From assembly GCA_047125605.1 (NCBI GenBank), contig CP138932.1:1116001-1180000 (forward strand): DNA of 64,000 nt. Reading direction: 5' to 3'. This document shows, one piece after another, positions 37,887-46,754 of this stretch; within the stretch, counting starts at the first letter, position 1, and each line of letters opens with the position of its first letter. Under the pieces are notes generated by a model. The model was not told the DNA's origin. It saw only the letters and a list, made by a program, of their open reading frames with translations, and ran no database searches. Source of the DNA: JAKVBK01 sp022447275 (lineage in GTDB: Bacteria > Pseudomonadota > Alphaproteobacteria > Rhodobacterales > Rhodobacteraceae). The position numbers and the translations under genes are program-made.

Positions 37887-38465
37887 ATGAGCGAGGCACG
37901 ACCGTCTGCCATGCAACTGGGCGGAGATATCCGCGCGCTGCGCAAGGCGCGCCAGATGACAATCGGAGCGGTTGCCCAGGCTTTGGGCAAATCTGTGGGA
38001 TGGCTGAGCCAGGTTGAAAGGGGCATGTCCCGGATCACCAACGAAGAGCTGGAAACGCTCGCGGCCCTGTTTGCCGTTCCTTTGCCCCTGCTATTGCCCG
38101 AAGAGGGCGCAGAGCCCGCCGAGCGCGGCTATATCGTGCGCGCCGAGCAGCGTCGGCGCATGGGCTCACGTTCTACAGATTTGGTTGAGGAATTGCTTGC
38201 CCCGGACCTGACGGGCGACGTCCAAGCCCTCCATGCCACTTTCGCGCCTCGCGCCGCCCATGCCATGCCGCCCAATCGCGATGTTGAGGAAATTGGCTAC
38301 ATCCTGTCAGGGCGCCTGATCTTGACGATCGACGGCACGCGTCATGATCTGCGGCGGGGAGACAGTGTCCGCCTCAGGGGCGATGCTTATACTTGGGAAA
38401 ATCCAACGGCCAACCCAACGACGGCCATTTGGATTACCACACCGCCATTCTTTATAAAACAATAG
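37887..38465 (+). CDS. XRE-family regulator with C-terminal cupin
   Basis: 192 aa. Helix-turn-helix at about residues 12-65 (IRALRKARQMTIGAVAQALG, then GWLSQVERGMSRITNEELETLA), linker, and a C-terminal cupin barrel (VEEIGYILSGRLILTIDGTRHDLRRGD in family form). HTH-cupin regulators usually sense small amines, acids or nucleobase-like ligands and control neighbouring catabolic genes. It is convergent with the FAH-family gene and next to the triazine/biuret cluster, which it could regulate. The ribosome site (AAGGA, short spacer) is imperfect; a start at 37911 is possible. Confidence 0.75.
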   Translation: MSEARPSAMQLGGDIRALRKARQMTIGAVAQALGKSVGWLSQVERGMSRITNEELETLAALFAVPLPLLLPEEGAEPAERGYIVRAEQRRRMGSRSTDLVEELLAPDLTGDVQALHATFAPRAAHAMPPNRDVEEIGYILSGRLILTIDGTRHDLRRGDSVRLRGDAYTWENPTANPTTAIWITTPPFFIKQ

Positions 38466-38489
38466 GTTAAACGAGCCAGCTAACGTGCT

Positions 38490-39179
38490 CTAAACCACTT
38501 TGACAGACAGATCGCCAATGCCTTCGATGCTGCCCTCAAGGTGATCCCGCTTGTTCACCGGCCCAACCCCCGCGGGTGTGCCCGTGAGGATCAAGTCCCC
38601 GGGGAACAGTTCAAAAAGCGATGAAAGATAGGCGATGATGTCCGCCGTCTTCCAGATCATCTGGTTCAAATCACCGTCCTGACGCGTCTCGCCGTTCACA
38701 CGCAGATGCACGCGGCCCGCACTGGGATGGCCGATCTCTGCCACGGGCACGATGTCAGAGATAGGCACAGAGCCGTCAAACGCCTTTCCCGTGTCCCAGG
38801 GGCGGCGCAGCGCCTTGGCTTCTGCCTGCAAATCGCGCCGCGTCATGTCGAGCGCCGTTGCATATCCCCACACGCAAGAGAGCGCATCGCTGGCAGCGAT
38901 ATCGCGCCCGCCGCAGCCCAAAGCGGCCACCTGCTCAATCTCGAAGTGCACGTCGGAACTCATTGAAGGATAATGAAACTCTTGCCCGGGAATCCGGATG
39001 CAATCTGCGGGTTTCAGGAAAAAGAATGGAGGCTCCCGCGAGGGATCATGCCCCATTTCAATGGCATGATCGGCATAGTTGCGGCCCACGCAATAGATCC
39101 GTCGAACGGGAAACCGTCCAACCTGCCCGCGCACGGGCACGGCCACCTGCTCGGGCCGCTGAATAACCAGTTCTGACAT
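38490..39179 (-). CDS. Fumarylacetoacetate hydrolase family protein
   Basis: 229 aa FAH-fold protein, the size of small prokaryotic members (2-oxohepta-3-ene-dioate hydrolases, acylpyruvases, oxaloacetate decarboxylases). YCVGRNYADHAIEMG, the metal-ligand HFEIEQVAALG (usually HxExEL) and GDLILTGTPAGVGP are diagnostic. GGAGG with a 5-nt spacer precedes the ATG at 39179. It follows the allophanate hydrolase gene on the same strand after 128 bp; its role in the cluster is unclear, perhaps processing a dicarbonyl by-product. Confidence 0.8.
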   Translation of the reverse strand: MSELVIQRPEQVAVPVRGQVGRFPVRRIYCVGRNYADHAIEMGHDPSREPPFFFLKPADCIRIPGQEFHYPSMSSDVHFEIEQVAALGCGGRDIAASDALSCVWGYATALDMTRRDLQAEAKALRRPWDTGKAFDGSVPISDIVPVAEIGHPSAGRVHLRVNGETRQDGDLNQMIWKTADIIAYLSSLFELFPGDLILTGTPAGVGPVNKRDHLEGSIEGIGDLSVKVV

Positions 39180-39307
39180 AGATACCTCCGGCCCACGTGC
39201 GTGCTTTGCGCCGGTATAGCAGCCACCTGCGCGCAAGCAACCGCTGCCCCTCTGGGCCGATGGTCATGATCTGTCGCGGCAGCCTTTGCGGCGGTAAAGC
39301 GAACGCA

Positions 39308-41110
39308 TTACCCGGTTTGCGGTTGCGCGAGGAAGCGGCGCCAATCCCCCATATCTGTGATATCGCGCGCCCCTTGCGCGGCAACGGCTTCACAAAGAAA
39401 CCCCTGTACCGCAGCGCCGTCTGCCAAAGTCAACGTGCCGATGCCCAATGGGGCCGGAATGGTTTTCATGAAGCCGCCAAATGCGGCAACGGGCACATCC
39501 CATAACTCCAGCGCAACGCAACCACCCTCGCCCGCCCCTGTGCGGACAAGCCCCGGCCGCGCCACACCTGCGCCCGGCAGCGCGTAGAATTTGTAGTCCG
39601 GCGCCGTGCGATCTGAGCGGACATATCGCGCGCCGCGTTCTGTCAGGGTGTGATTAAGCGGCAGCCCCTCCATATGTGCCCCGCAGACAGCAATGCGGAT
39701 CATGTCCTCGGGCGGCGCATCAGACAGGGATACCGGCGACAGCCTCCAACTGGTGGCGCCCAGATGCCGGTTGCCCAACGCCTCGACCCGCGTGGCAATG
39801 GCGGCCGCGCGCGCGTCCTGTCCAGCCTTGGCAATGAGGGTCACGCTGCCCGGACGCCCATCGGTGCGCGGCGCTGTCGGCACCGCAATTGCGCAAAGGT
39901 TCATGAGGTTTACAAAGTTGGTATAGGTACCAAGCATATTGTTTGGCCCCATCGGGTCCGCGTCCAGCTCTGCAACGGTTGCGAATGTCGGTATACTGGG
40001 CACACAGAGCACATCACAGGCGTCAATGGCTGGCGTGATAGCATGCACCAAGGCTTTCATATCGTAGAAACCCTTGAAGGTATCGGCCGCCGTCTTGCCT
40101 TCAGCAGAGCCGATAATCTTGCGCGTCACCGGGTAGAGCATTTCTGGCTGCTGCGTGATCAGGGCCTCGGTCGCGACGTAGCGCTCTGCCACCCACGGGC
40201 CAAAATACAGCATCTCAGCGATGGCGTAGAGCGGTGTGAAATCGATCTCGGAAATTTTCGCCCCAGAGGCCTTTAGTGCGGCCACTGTTTCGGCAAATGC
40301 AGCCGCTTGCACGGCATCTCCCTCAAAGCGGATCGTATCCGCAGAGGGCACGCCAAGGGTCAGATCTGCCGGGGGGGAAACCAGCGCTGGGGTGCTGACG
40401 GGCACTGCGTATCTGTCGCTGGGATCATAAACGGCGGCCACGGCATAGGTTTCATATGCGTCTGACACGGTGAGCGCAAAGATCGAAATCGTGTCAAGCG
40501 TACGGCAGGCCGGCACCATCCCGGTTGCGGACAGCGCCCCAAGCGTTGGTTTGAGGCCAACAATGTTGTTGAGAGCCGCAGGCACCCGCCCGGAGCCAGC
40601 GGTATCGGTGCCCAGCGCAAAGCTGGCGATGCCATGGGCCACCGCCACCCCTGATCCGCCAGAAGAACCTCCAGGCACGATCTCCGGATCCAGCGCATTT
40701 CTTGGCGCTCCAAAGGGCGTGCGCACGCCAACGAGGCCTGTGGCAAACTGATCAAGATTTGTCTTACCGATCAGCAGGGCGCCCGCGTCTTGCAGGCGTT
40801 GCACGACGAACGCAGTCGTCTCTGGGACATAGGCAAATGACGGACAGGCCGCCGTGGTTGGCTTTCCTGCGACGTCGATATTGTCCTTGATTACAAAGGG
40901 CACGCCCCAAAGCGGCTTCGACGGGTCATAAGGGCCCAGCGCCGCAGCTTCGGCGAGGAGGTCTTCCTTCGGGAAAAGACACAGAAAGATACAGGGATCT
41001 GCAACAGCTTCGATCTTTGCGTAAACCTGTTCGACGATCGCAGAAGTGGGCGTGCCACTGTCATAGGCGGCGCGCAAAGACGACAAAGTGAGCGGAATCT
41101 CATCACTCAT
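39308..41110 (-). CDS. atzF: Allophanate hydrolase (AtzF type)
   Basis: 600 aa, the length of stand-alone allophanate hydrolases. The N-terminal amidase-signature domain has the Ser-cisSer-Lys triad K75 (FVIKDNID), S149 (GGSSGGS) and S173 (TAGSGR); the spacings 74 and 24 equal those I recall for Pseudomonas AtzF. The C-terminal ~150 residues (IRIAVCGAHMEGLPLNHTL) are the separate allophanate domain that finishes decarboxylation. Reaction: allophanate to 2 ammonia and 2 CO2, the last step of urea, biuret and cyanuric acid use. No urea carboxylase is nearby, which favours the biuret route. Divergent from the LysR gene. Confidence 0.9.
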   Translation of the reverse strand: MSDEIPLTLSSLRAAYDSGTPTSAIVEQVYAKIEAVADPCIFLCLFPKEDLLAEAAALGPYDPSKPLWGVPFVIKDNIDVAGKPTTAACPSFAYVPETTAFVVQRLQDAGALLIGKTNLDQFATGLVGVRTPFGAPRNALDPEIVPGGSSGGSGVAVAHGIASFALGTDTAGSGRVPAALNNIVGLKPTLGALSATGMVPACRTLDTISIFALTVSDAYETYAVAAVYDPSDRYAVPVSTPALVSPPADLTLGVPSADTIRFEGDAVQAAAFAETVAALKASGAKISEIDFTPLYAIAEMLYFGPWVAERYVATEALITQQPEMLYPVTRKIIGSAEGKTAADTFKGFYDMKALVHAITPAIDACDVLCVPSIPTFATVAELDADPMGPNNMLGTYTNFVNLMNLCAIAVPTAPRTDGRPGSVTLIAKAGQDARAAAIATRVEALGNRHLGATSWRLSPVSLSDAPPEDMIRIAVCGAHMEGLPLNHTLTERGARYVRSDRTAPDYKFYALPGAGVARPGLVRTGAGEGGCVALELWDVPVAAFGGFMKTIPAPLGIGTLTLADGAAVQGFLCEAVAAQGARDITDMGDWRRFLAQPQTG

Positions 41111-41211
41111 GCCTGATTTCCAATCGCTTTCAGAGACCACATTCAAACTCGGTACAATTTTAGAGTCGGGCGATGTGCGTATGAAATCAATTGCTATAAA
41201 CTCAACAAAGT

Positions 41212-41228
41212 GGTGCGCAAAACGCACC
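41212..41228. promoter_or_regulatory. LysR-type T-N11-A palindrome between atzF and the LysR gene
   Basis: GGTGCGCAAAACGCACC is a perfect interrupted palindrome (6-bp arms, 5-bp spacer) that contains T-N11-A, the general LysR box. It lies 15 bp before the LysR start codon and about 100 bp from atzF, inside the 133-bp divergent region, so it could serve both autorepression and activation. Confidence 0.6.
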
Positions 41229-41243
41229 GCAAAGTGAGGATAG

Positions 41244-42146
41244 ATGCGCCATCTCAAGGATTTCGAATTCATCGAAGGGGTCGTTCGGGCGGGCTCCATC
41301 CGCAAAGCATCCGAAGACATGAACATCACTGCCTCGGCGCTCAATCGACGGATCAACAAATTCGAGGAAGAGTTTGGCTATGAGATCTTCGAGCGGCTTC
41401 CTCGCGGTGTGCGCCTCAATCCGGCAGGCGAGATGTTGATGCAGCACATTCGGACCCAAAATTCCGACTTTGCGCGCCTGAAATCGCACGTCGCCGATCT
41501 CTCCGGTGTGCGGCGCGGCCACGTATCCATTGCCTGCTCGCAGGCGCTTCTACCCTATTTCCTGCCCCGCGAAATCGCCCGATACCGCAGCGAACATCCC
41601 GGCGTGACGTTCTCGGTCAACGCCCGCGATCGCGTCGCCGCCGAACGCGAGTTGGCCGAGTTTGCAAGCGATCTCGTGCTTGTTTTCGAACCCCTGACCA
41701 TGGTGGATTTCGAAGTGATCCATGCCAGCACGCAGCCCATACATGTGGTGATGCGCGCTGATCATCCGCTGGCCCAAGACGATCAAGTCCGATTGGGAGA
41801 CGCCTTGCAATTCCCCCATGTTGCCCCCTCGGATAAGTATGCTGTCCGGGTCCTGATGGATCATGCGGTCCGGCGGCTGTCTTCTGCAAAGATCAATCCA
41901 CTCATCGAGTCCGACAGCTACGACTTCATGCGGCACTATGGAACAAACGAAGACCTCATCAGCTTCCAGTTCCCGATCGGGCTGTCTTTGACGCCAGAAA
42001 CGGGTCTTGTCTCAAGGCCTTTGTCGGAACGCGATGTCGCCCCGGGCAACTTGTTTCTGGGGCAGTTGCGCGGGCGGACGCTGCCCGTCGCCTCGGCGCG
42101 CTTTGTGCGTGAATTGGTGCGCAAATTGAATGTTCTTTACCCGTAG
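41244..42146 (+). CDS. LysR-family transcriptional regulator of the triazine/biuret cluster
   Basis: 300 aa. N-terminal winged helix (FEFIEGVVRAGSIRKASEDM, then NITASALNRRINKFEEEFG) and a C-terminal effector domain (HVSIACSQALLPYFLP onward). It sits inside the cluster, divergent from atzF and convergent with the ring-opening hydrolase gene. In Pseudomonas ADP a LysR protein, AtzR, controls atzDEF in response to cyanuric acid and nitrogen limitation; this gene holds the equivalent position but orthology is not shown. Confidence 0.85.
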   Translation: MRHLKDFEFIEGVVRAGSIRKASEDMNITASALNRRINKFEEEFGYEIFERLPRGVRLNPAGEMLMQHIRTQNSDFARLKSHVADLSGVRRGHVSIACSQALLPYFLPREIARYRSEHPGVTFSVNARDRVAAERELAEFASDLVLVFEPLTMVDFEVIHASTQPIHVVMRADHPLAQDDQVRLGDALQFPHVAPSDKYAVRVLMDHAVRRLSSAKINPLIESDSYDFMRHYGTNEDLISFQFPIGLSLTPETGLVSRPLSERDVAPGNLFLGQLRGRTLPVASARFVRELVRKLNVLYP

Positions 42147-42162
42147 CTGACGCACACAGGTT

Positions 42163-43224
42163 TTATTCCGTGTCGCCGTAGAAAGCCGTTCGTTCTGCGA
42201 TGAGGGCAACTGGCCCCCCGCCATCAGGCCCCTGATGCTCTGCCCCGCCAGACACATAGAGATCCGCACGTCCGACCAATCCACCAAGCGCGCCCCCAAC
42301 CATGGCGCGCGCATGACGAGTGGAGGAGATATCACTGTCATTCAGCATCGTGTGCCGGGCCCCTCGGATTAGCCCGCCGCTCGACGCTTCGGCCTTTGCA
42401 AACAGCGCCCGCAAGACACTGCTTCGGCCAATATCCATGCGCGCCATGGCCGCGCGTACGGATGCGGTATCAATCGCGTCCATCATAACAGCATGATCCA
42501 CGAGCAACGGCCCCGACCAAGCGGGACTCATCCCCAGCACAAGCACCTCATGCCCCATCAGCTCGACCCCGGCAGAAGTGCTCGCGCGGCGCGACCAAAC
42601 GGATTTGTCCTCCTCCGCAAGGGCGCGTTCCGCCGTGGCCGCATCAACCTCGCCTAAGGCCAGCGCAATGCCCAGCGCCGAGGCCCCACGCGACAGCCCC
42701 ATCGATTTCAGGGTGTCACGGGTCTGCGTTGCCTTCGTGGAGGTCGCGATGCGCGCGCTGGTCAGCAGGGGGCATTTGATCTGCACAAAGTGCACATCGC
42801 TGGTTGTGGCGATGCCTGCGGTCTGAATGGCAGAGCGCACGGCCTCGGCCACACATGTGACCTGCGCGAAGGTGCCGATCTCATGGGGCAAAAGATCTCG
42901 TGTGATCGTTGCCCCCAAGGCCAAAGCCGGCCCCGTGCCCTCCTCTTCCAACACCTCAAAGGTTACGAGGTGGGGCGAGAGCCCCCCTTCGGTGCCCCCA
43001 GACATGACCATCGTCACATTCTGGGCCGCCGGGCCAAGGCACATTTTCAGCGCAGAAACAGCGAACGCCCGGGTAAAATCATTGACGCAACCATTGCCCT
43101 CGGTCTTGCCTAGAATGGCGCGCAGGCATGTCGGATCCAGCGCCCCGGTTGCAATCAGTTGCTGCAAACCGGACACATCATCGGGCGCGCTTGTCGGGAT
43201 GACATGGATGCGGGCGCGCGGCAT
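42163..43224 (-). CDS. atzD: Ring-opening amidohydrolase, cyanuric acid hydrolase (AtzD) / barbiturase family
   Basis: 353 aa, the length of this rare family, which is built of three similar domains each giving a Ser-Lys dyad. All three are visible: K40 (LGKTEGNG) with S75 (VMSGGTEGG); K150 (QIKCPLL) with S217 (STSAGVE); K277 (FAKAEASSGG) with S325 (VSGGAEHQGPDGGG). AtzD opens cyanuric acid to 1-carboxybiuret, which decays to biuret; the sister enzyme barbiturase opens barbiturate. BiuH and AtzF nearby favour cyanuric acid. Starts 3 bp after the deaminase stop, so they form one unit. Confidence 0.85.
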   Translation of the reverse strand: MPRARIHVIPTSAPDDVSGLQQLIATGALDPTCLRAILGKTEGNGCVNDFTRAFAVSALKMCLGPAAQNVTMVMSGGTEGGLSPHLVTFEVLEEEGTGPALALGATITRDLLPHEIGTFAQVTCVAEAVRSAIQTAGIATTSDVHFVQIKCPLLTSARIATSTKATQTRDTLKSMGLSRGASALGIALALGEVDAATAERALAEEDKSVWSRRASTSAGVELMGHEVLVLGMSPAWSGPLLVDHAVMMDAIDTASVRAAMARMDIGRSSVLRALFAKAEASSGGLIRGARHTMLNDSDISSTRHARAMVGGALGGLVGRADLYVSGGAEHQGPDGGGPVALIAERTAFYGDTE

Positions 43225-43227
43225 GCT

Positions 43228-44610
43228 TTAGCTCCGACGCGGGCGATAGGCAGCCGAGGGCCCATGGCAGCGCACGATATCAGGCGCACTGGTGATCTGC
43301 TGCGCGGCAGCGAGCCCTGCGCTGCGCAGGCTCTCTGCGTCCCAGCCCACCGGCTTGCCCCCTGCCATGCACAGCTGGCCATCGATGACGACAGCCTCGA
43401 CCTGATCCCGGTTGTAGTAGCGCACAAGTTCCCACTCAAAATCGTGACTGGGCAAACATTCCGGCGCCATCATATCGAGCACCAGAAAATCCGCCGCCTG
43501 CCCGACTTGAAGGGCACCGTGATCGCCCGCGCTTCCCGTCGCCTCCGCCCCCTGTGACGTGATTGCGTCTACCCATATCCAAGCCGCCCCACAGGAAAAA
43601 TCAGCCACAGGCAAGCCGTGTTCGATCCGCTGGCAGGCCTCGGCTGCTGCAAGGTTCTTGAACCCGTCCGCAGAGGTTGTGTCCGAGCCGATCCCGAACC
43701 GCACATTGCGCTGTGCAAATCGCATTGCCGGGGCGACAGCATTACCTTTCCACATGCTTGCCAGCGGATTATAGGACGTGGCCGTGCCACTCTCGATGAT
43801 CAGCTCTATTTCGGGCTCGGAGACCAAAGTGGTGTGATGCAAGAGCACATGCGGGCCCAGAACATCATACTTGTGCAGCAACTCGATCGGCCGCATGCCA
43901 TGCTGCAGGATACATTCATGCACCTCGGGGAAATGCTCGTTCGAATGAATTTGCAGCAGTATTCCTTTCTGGGCACACAGCGCGGACAGCTTGGCCAGCG
44001 TTTCCGGCGTGTTTCCCATGAAGGAGCTGCAACACACAGAAGGCGCGATCCGCTCATAGGCAGCGCAATCGTCGATATGCGCAAGGATCACCGCCTCAAT
44101 CTCAGACCAGGTCTTGTTGCCATGGCCTGTGCCAATCTCACCTGAAAACTCATCGAGGCCGCAGGCAGATACCAGGCGGATGCCCGTCTCCTGTGCAGCC
44201 CGGTGCACGCCAGCATTTTTGTCCAGACCGTTCAGGCCATAGGTGACCACTTTCGTGAAGCCGCCCCGCAAGGCTTCCCAGAACGCCCATTTGGCCGACA
44301 GGTAACACTGGGTCTCATCCATGTCGCGCTCCATCGGATGCCAGATCCGACGCCAGATCTGCGCGGGCTCCCCTCCGATCAGCGCTTTGCCAAAGATCTG
44401 TCCCACATGCGTATGCGCATCGACAAACCCCGGTATGATTGCCCGCCCGGGCAAGGCAACGGCCTGCGGAAACTCAGACACCGGGCCCAGCCCGGTGATC
44501 CGCGTGCCCTCGACACGCATTGCCCAATCCCGCTGAACACCGTCAGGGGTAAGCATAACTTCAGGGGCCAGCGTGGCGCCGCCCTCGGCGAATAGCGCTT
44601 TATAATCCAT
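43228..44610 (-). CDS. Metal-dependent amidohydrolase / deaminase (s-triazine, guanine or cytosine deaminase-like)
   Basis: 460 aa amidohydrolase-superfamily enzyme. Metal ligands H66 and H68 (DAHTHVG), H222 with catalytic E225 (QIHSNEHF), H258/H259 (LLHHTTL) and D310 (GSDTTS) are intact, the set used by AtzB/AtzC/TrzN and 8-oxoguanine deaminases. In operon with the ring-opening hydrolase, it plausibly removes an amino or other group from a precursor ring (for example ammelide, or a pyrimidine) to give the substrate of that enzyme. The substrate cannot be fixed from sequence. Confidence 0.8.
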   Translation of the reverse strand: MDYKALFAEGGATLAPEVMLTPDGVQRDWAMRVEGTRITGLGPVSEFPQAVALPGRAIIPGFVDAHTHVGQIFGKALIGGEPAQIWRRIWHPMERDMDETQCYLSAKWAFWEALRGGFTKVVTYGLNGLDKNAGVHRAAQETGIRLVSACGLDEFSGEIGTGHGNKTWSEIEAVILAHIDDCAAYERIAPSVCCSSFMGNTPETLAKLSALCAQKGILLQIHSNEHFPEVHECILQHGMRPIELLHKYDVLGPHVLLHHTTLVSEPEIELIIESGTATSYNPLASMWKGNAVAPAMRFAQRNVRFGIGSDTTSADGFKNLAAAEACQRIEHGLPVADFSCGAAWIWVDAITSQGAEATGSAGDHGALQVGQAADFLVLDMMAPECLPSHDFEWELVRYYNRDQVEAVVIDGQLCMAGGKPVGWDAESLRSAGLAAAQQITSAPDIVRCHGPSAAYRPRRS

Positions 44611-44662
44611 AAAGTCGTCGGACGGCCCGCTCAGGCCGCCCGCTCCTGTTCAAATGTCTGAC

Positions 44663-45622
44663 TTAGTCGAGTGTGATGCGGCTGGCATCCACCGCAGCCA
44701 ACGGACCGGTTGCGAGGTAGCCCTTGAGCATCTCACGCGAGGGCTCTGCGTCCACCATGCCCTTGCCGACAACCCAGTTGGCCTGCACTTCGAGGATGTC
44801 GAGCAGCCCATTGGCCAGCCCCACTTCGTATTCTGCCTCTGCAAACTTGGTTTTGATGGTTTCCATCGACAACACCCCTTCGGTGGCTTCCGCCAGGGCT
44901 TCCATGGCTGCATCAGGATTGGTTTTGATGAAGTCTTCGGCCTTGATCAAAGCGCGCACGAAGCCCTCCAACTCATCGGAACGATCGTTCAGCATCTCAG
45001 GGGTCGCGGACAGAACAAACCAGGCGATATAGGCATCACTGCGATACTCGCGGTAGTCATCGCCCAGTGCCTTTTCGGCGGCGGGGTAGAAGTCTGGGAA
45101 CATGATACCAGCATCGATGTCACCCCGCGCCAGTGCAGGCACGATGTCTGGCGGCGCCACGTTGATCACCTCTGCGTCCACACCGAACTTCTCGATCAGG
45201 GCCTCGGTGAAGAACTCTGTGTTAGAGCCCTTGGTGGTGCCGATTTTCTTGCCGGACAGGCTGCTGGGATCTTCAAAGCCGATCGAAGCCTTGGAGATCA
45301 TACGGTTTGCCGTGTAGCGCGACAGGGTTGTGAATGTGCCAAACGGTTGTTCGCGCAGCGAGGCAATCGACACCGGGTATTCCGCCATGAAGGCAACATC
45401 CAGTTGCCCGCCAATCAGAGCTTCCAGAGCGCGGCGCCCGGATGTGAATCTGACGGTTTCCAATTCGATGCCTTCATCGGCGAAATACCCCTCTGACATG
45501 GCCACCACGATGGGCAATGTCTGCAAGTTGGGCGCTGTGCCGAGGGTGATCTTGTCTGCATAGGCAACCGCCGTGCCCAAGACCAATGCGCTGACCGCGC
45601 CCGTTATCGACTTCAAGAACAT
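44663..45622 (-). CDS. ABC transporter substrate-binding protein, SsuA/TauA/NMT1-like
   Basis: 319 aa periplasmic protein. Signal peptide at residues 1-22 (FLKSITGAVSALVLGTAVAYA). Mature part begins ITLGTAPNLQTLPIVVAMSEGYF and contains FTSGRRALEALIGGQLDVAFMAEYP, the fold of nitrate/sulfonate/thiamine-precursor binding proteins. Located between the ATPase gene and the deaminase gene in one minus-strand unit, so the ligand is probably the ring compound or biuret; a sulfonate cannot be excluded. Confidence 0.82.
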   Translation of the reverse strand: MFLKSITGAVSALVLGTAVAYADKITLGTAPNLQTLPIVVAMSEGYFADEGIELETVRFTSGRRALEALIGGQLDVAFMAEYPVSIASLREQPFGTFTTLSRYTANRMISKASIGFEDPSSLSGKKIGTTKGSNTEFFTEALIEKFGVDAEVINVAPPDIVPALARGDIDAGIMFPDFYPAAEKALGDDYREYRSDAYIAWFVLSATPEMLNDRSDELEGFVRALIKAEDFIKTNPDAAMEALAEATEGVLSMETIKTKFAEAEYEVGLANGLLDILEVQANWVVGKGMVDAEPSREMLKGYLATGPLAAVDASRITLD

Positions 45623-45659
45623 GGTTCACTCCTTTTCGTGTTTCAGTCTCGCTTTGCTT

Positions 45660-46487
45660 TCAATCTTCGTGGCGCAGCAGCCCAAGCAGCTGGCTGCGCA
45701 GGGTCAAAAACGCATCGCCCATCCGGTCGACAGGGCGGGGGCGTTCAAGGGAAACAGGAACTTTCTCGATGATGCGGCCCGGGCCTGGCGACATGACGTA
45801 GATCACGTCAGCCAAACGCAGGGCTTCGTCCACATCATGGGTGACAAACAGCACTGTCTTGCGCCGTTTCATCCAAATGCCGGTCAGCAATTCGTGCATG
45901 CGCAGCCGCGTCTGGGCATCAAGCGCGCCGAAGGGCTCATCCATCAGCAGAACGTCCGGGTCCGCCGAGAGAGTGCGTGCGATGGCAACGCGCTGCTTCA
46001 TGCCGCCCGACAACTGGCCGGGATACTTCATCGCGTGATCGCTCAGCCCAACCTCGGCCAGCGCGGCCATCGCCCGGTCCCGCCGTTCCTGCTTCGACAG
46101 GCGAAACCGTTTCAGCGCGAACTCCACATTCCCGCGGGCGGTAAACCACGGGAAAAGGGCAAAGTTCTGGAAAATGACGCCCACGCTCGGATGCGGAATG
46201 CTCACCAGTCGGCCATCCACTTGGACGCTGCCTTCGGTCGGGGGCGTAAATCCCGCAACGGCATTCAGCAGGGTCGACTTGCCACAGCCGGATGGGCCGA
46301 TGAGGGCTGTGAATGTTCCCGGTTCAAGGTTGAGGTCTGTCGGGGCGAGGGCAACGGTTTGCGCATCACCTTTTCCAAACACAACAGACAGGCCCGCAAT
46401 CCGCACGCGCCCCTTTCCAGGCACGCTTGAACTTGGCGTGTCCAACGCACCGGTCAGGTTGTTGTCTTTCACTTCTTCAGGCAGCAT
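45660..46487 (-). CDS. ABC transporter ATP-binding protein, SsuB/TauB/NrtD-like
   Basis: 275 aa single-domain ATPase. Walker A GPSGCGKST, Q-loop FQNFALFPWF, signature LSGGMKQRVAIARTL, Walker B VLLMDEPFGALDA, switch histidine VTHDVDEAL. The FGALDAQTR stretch is typical of the nitrate/sulfonate/taurine class. First gene of the minus-strand unit ATPase - binding protein - deaminase - ring-opening hydrolase. The matching permease is transcribed divergently across a 267-bp control region. Confidence 0.87.
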   Translation of the reverse strand: MLPEEVKDNNLTGALDTPSSSVPGKGRVRIAGLSVVFGKGDAQTVALAPTDLNLEPGTFTALIGPSGCGKSTLLNAVAGFTPPTEGSVQVDGRLVSIPHPSVGVIFQNFALFPWFTARGNVEFALKRFRLSKQERRDRAMAALAEVGLSDHAMKYPGQLSGGMKQRVAIARTLSADPDVLLMDEPFGALDAQTRLRMHELLTGIWMKRRKTVLFVTHDVDEALRLADVIYVMSPGPGRIIEKVPVSLERPRPVDRMGDAFLTLRSQLLGLLRHED

Positions 46488-46531
46488 CGCACCACGTCCC
46501 CTTGTGATGGATCGAGCCTAGCCCCAAGTAA

Positions 46532-46584
46532 GCGGTGCATTGTGCTGCTAAATAAATGTCGCAGCGCTGCATTTCTTGCACCGC
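46532..46584. promoter_or_regulatory. Inverted repeats in the divergent control region of the ABC transporter
   Basis: GCGGTGCA (46532-46539) and TGCACCGC (46577-46584) form a perfect 8-bp inverted repeat, and a 10-bp palindrome GCAGCGCTGC (46561-46570) lies between them. The block is 45-98 bp upstream of the ATPase start, between the two transporter transcripts. The protein that reads it is unknown; the cluster's LysR or HTH-cupin protein are candidates. Confidence 0.45.
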
Positions 46585-46754
46585 ACTGTCAGACCGGAAA
46601 CCTCTGGATTAATTCAGCACCGAAGGCGGGCTGGACTGCCTCATATTTGGGCAGAGCCAGTTCAAACGCTCTGAGCGACAAGAAATTGACATACGAAAAT
46701 TTCAGCAATCCACACCGCTGCTAGCCTGATAACGCACAAAAGGAGGAGCAGCCA

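Noticed and set aside
39308..41110. GatA (amidotransferase subunit) as an alternative call for the amidase-signature protein
   Set aside because: The extra C-terminal domain, 600-aa length and absence of gatB/gatC fit allophanate hydrolase instead.
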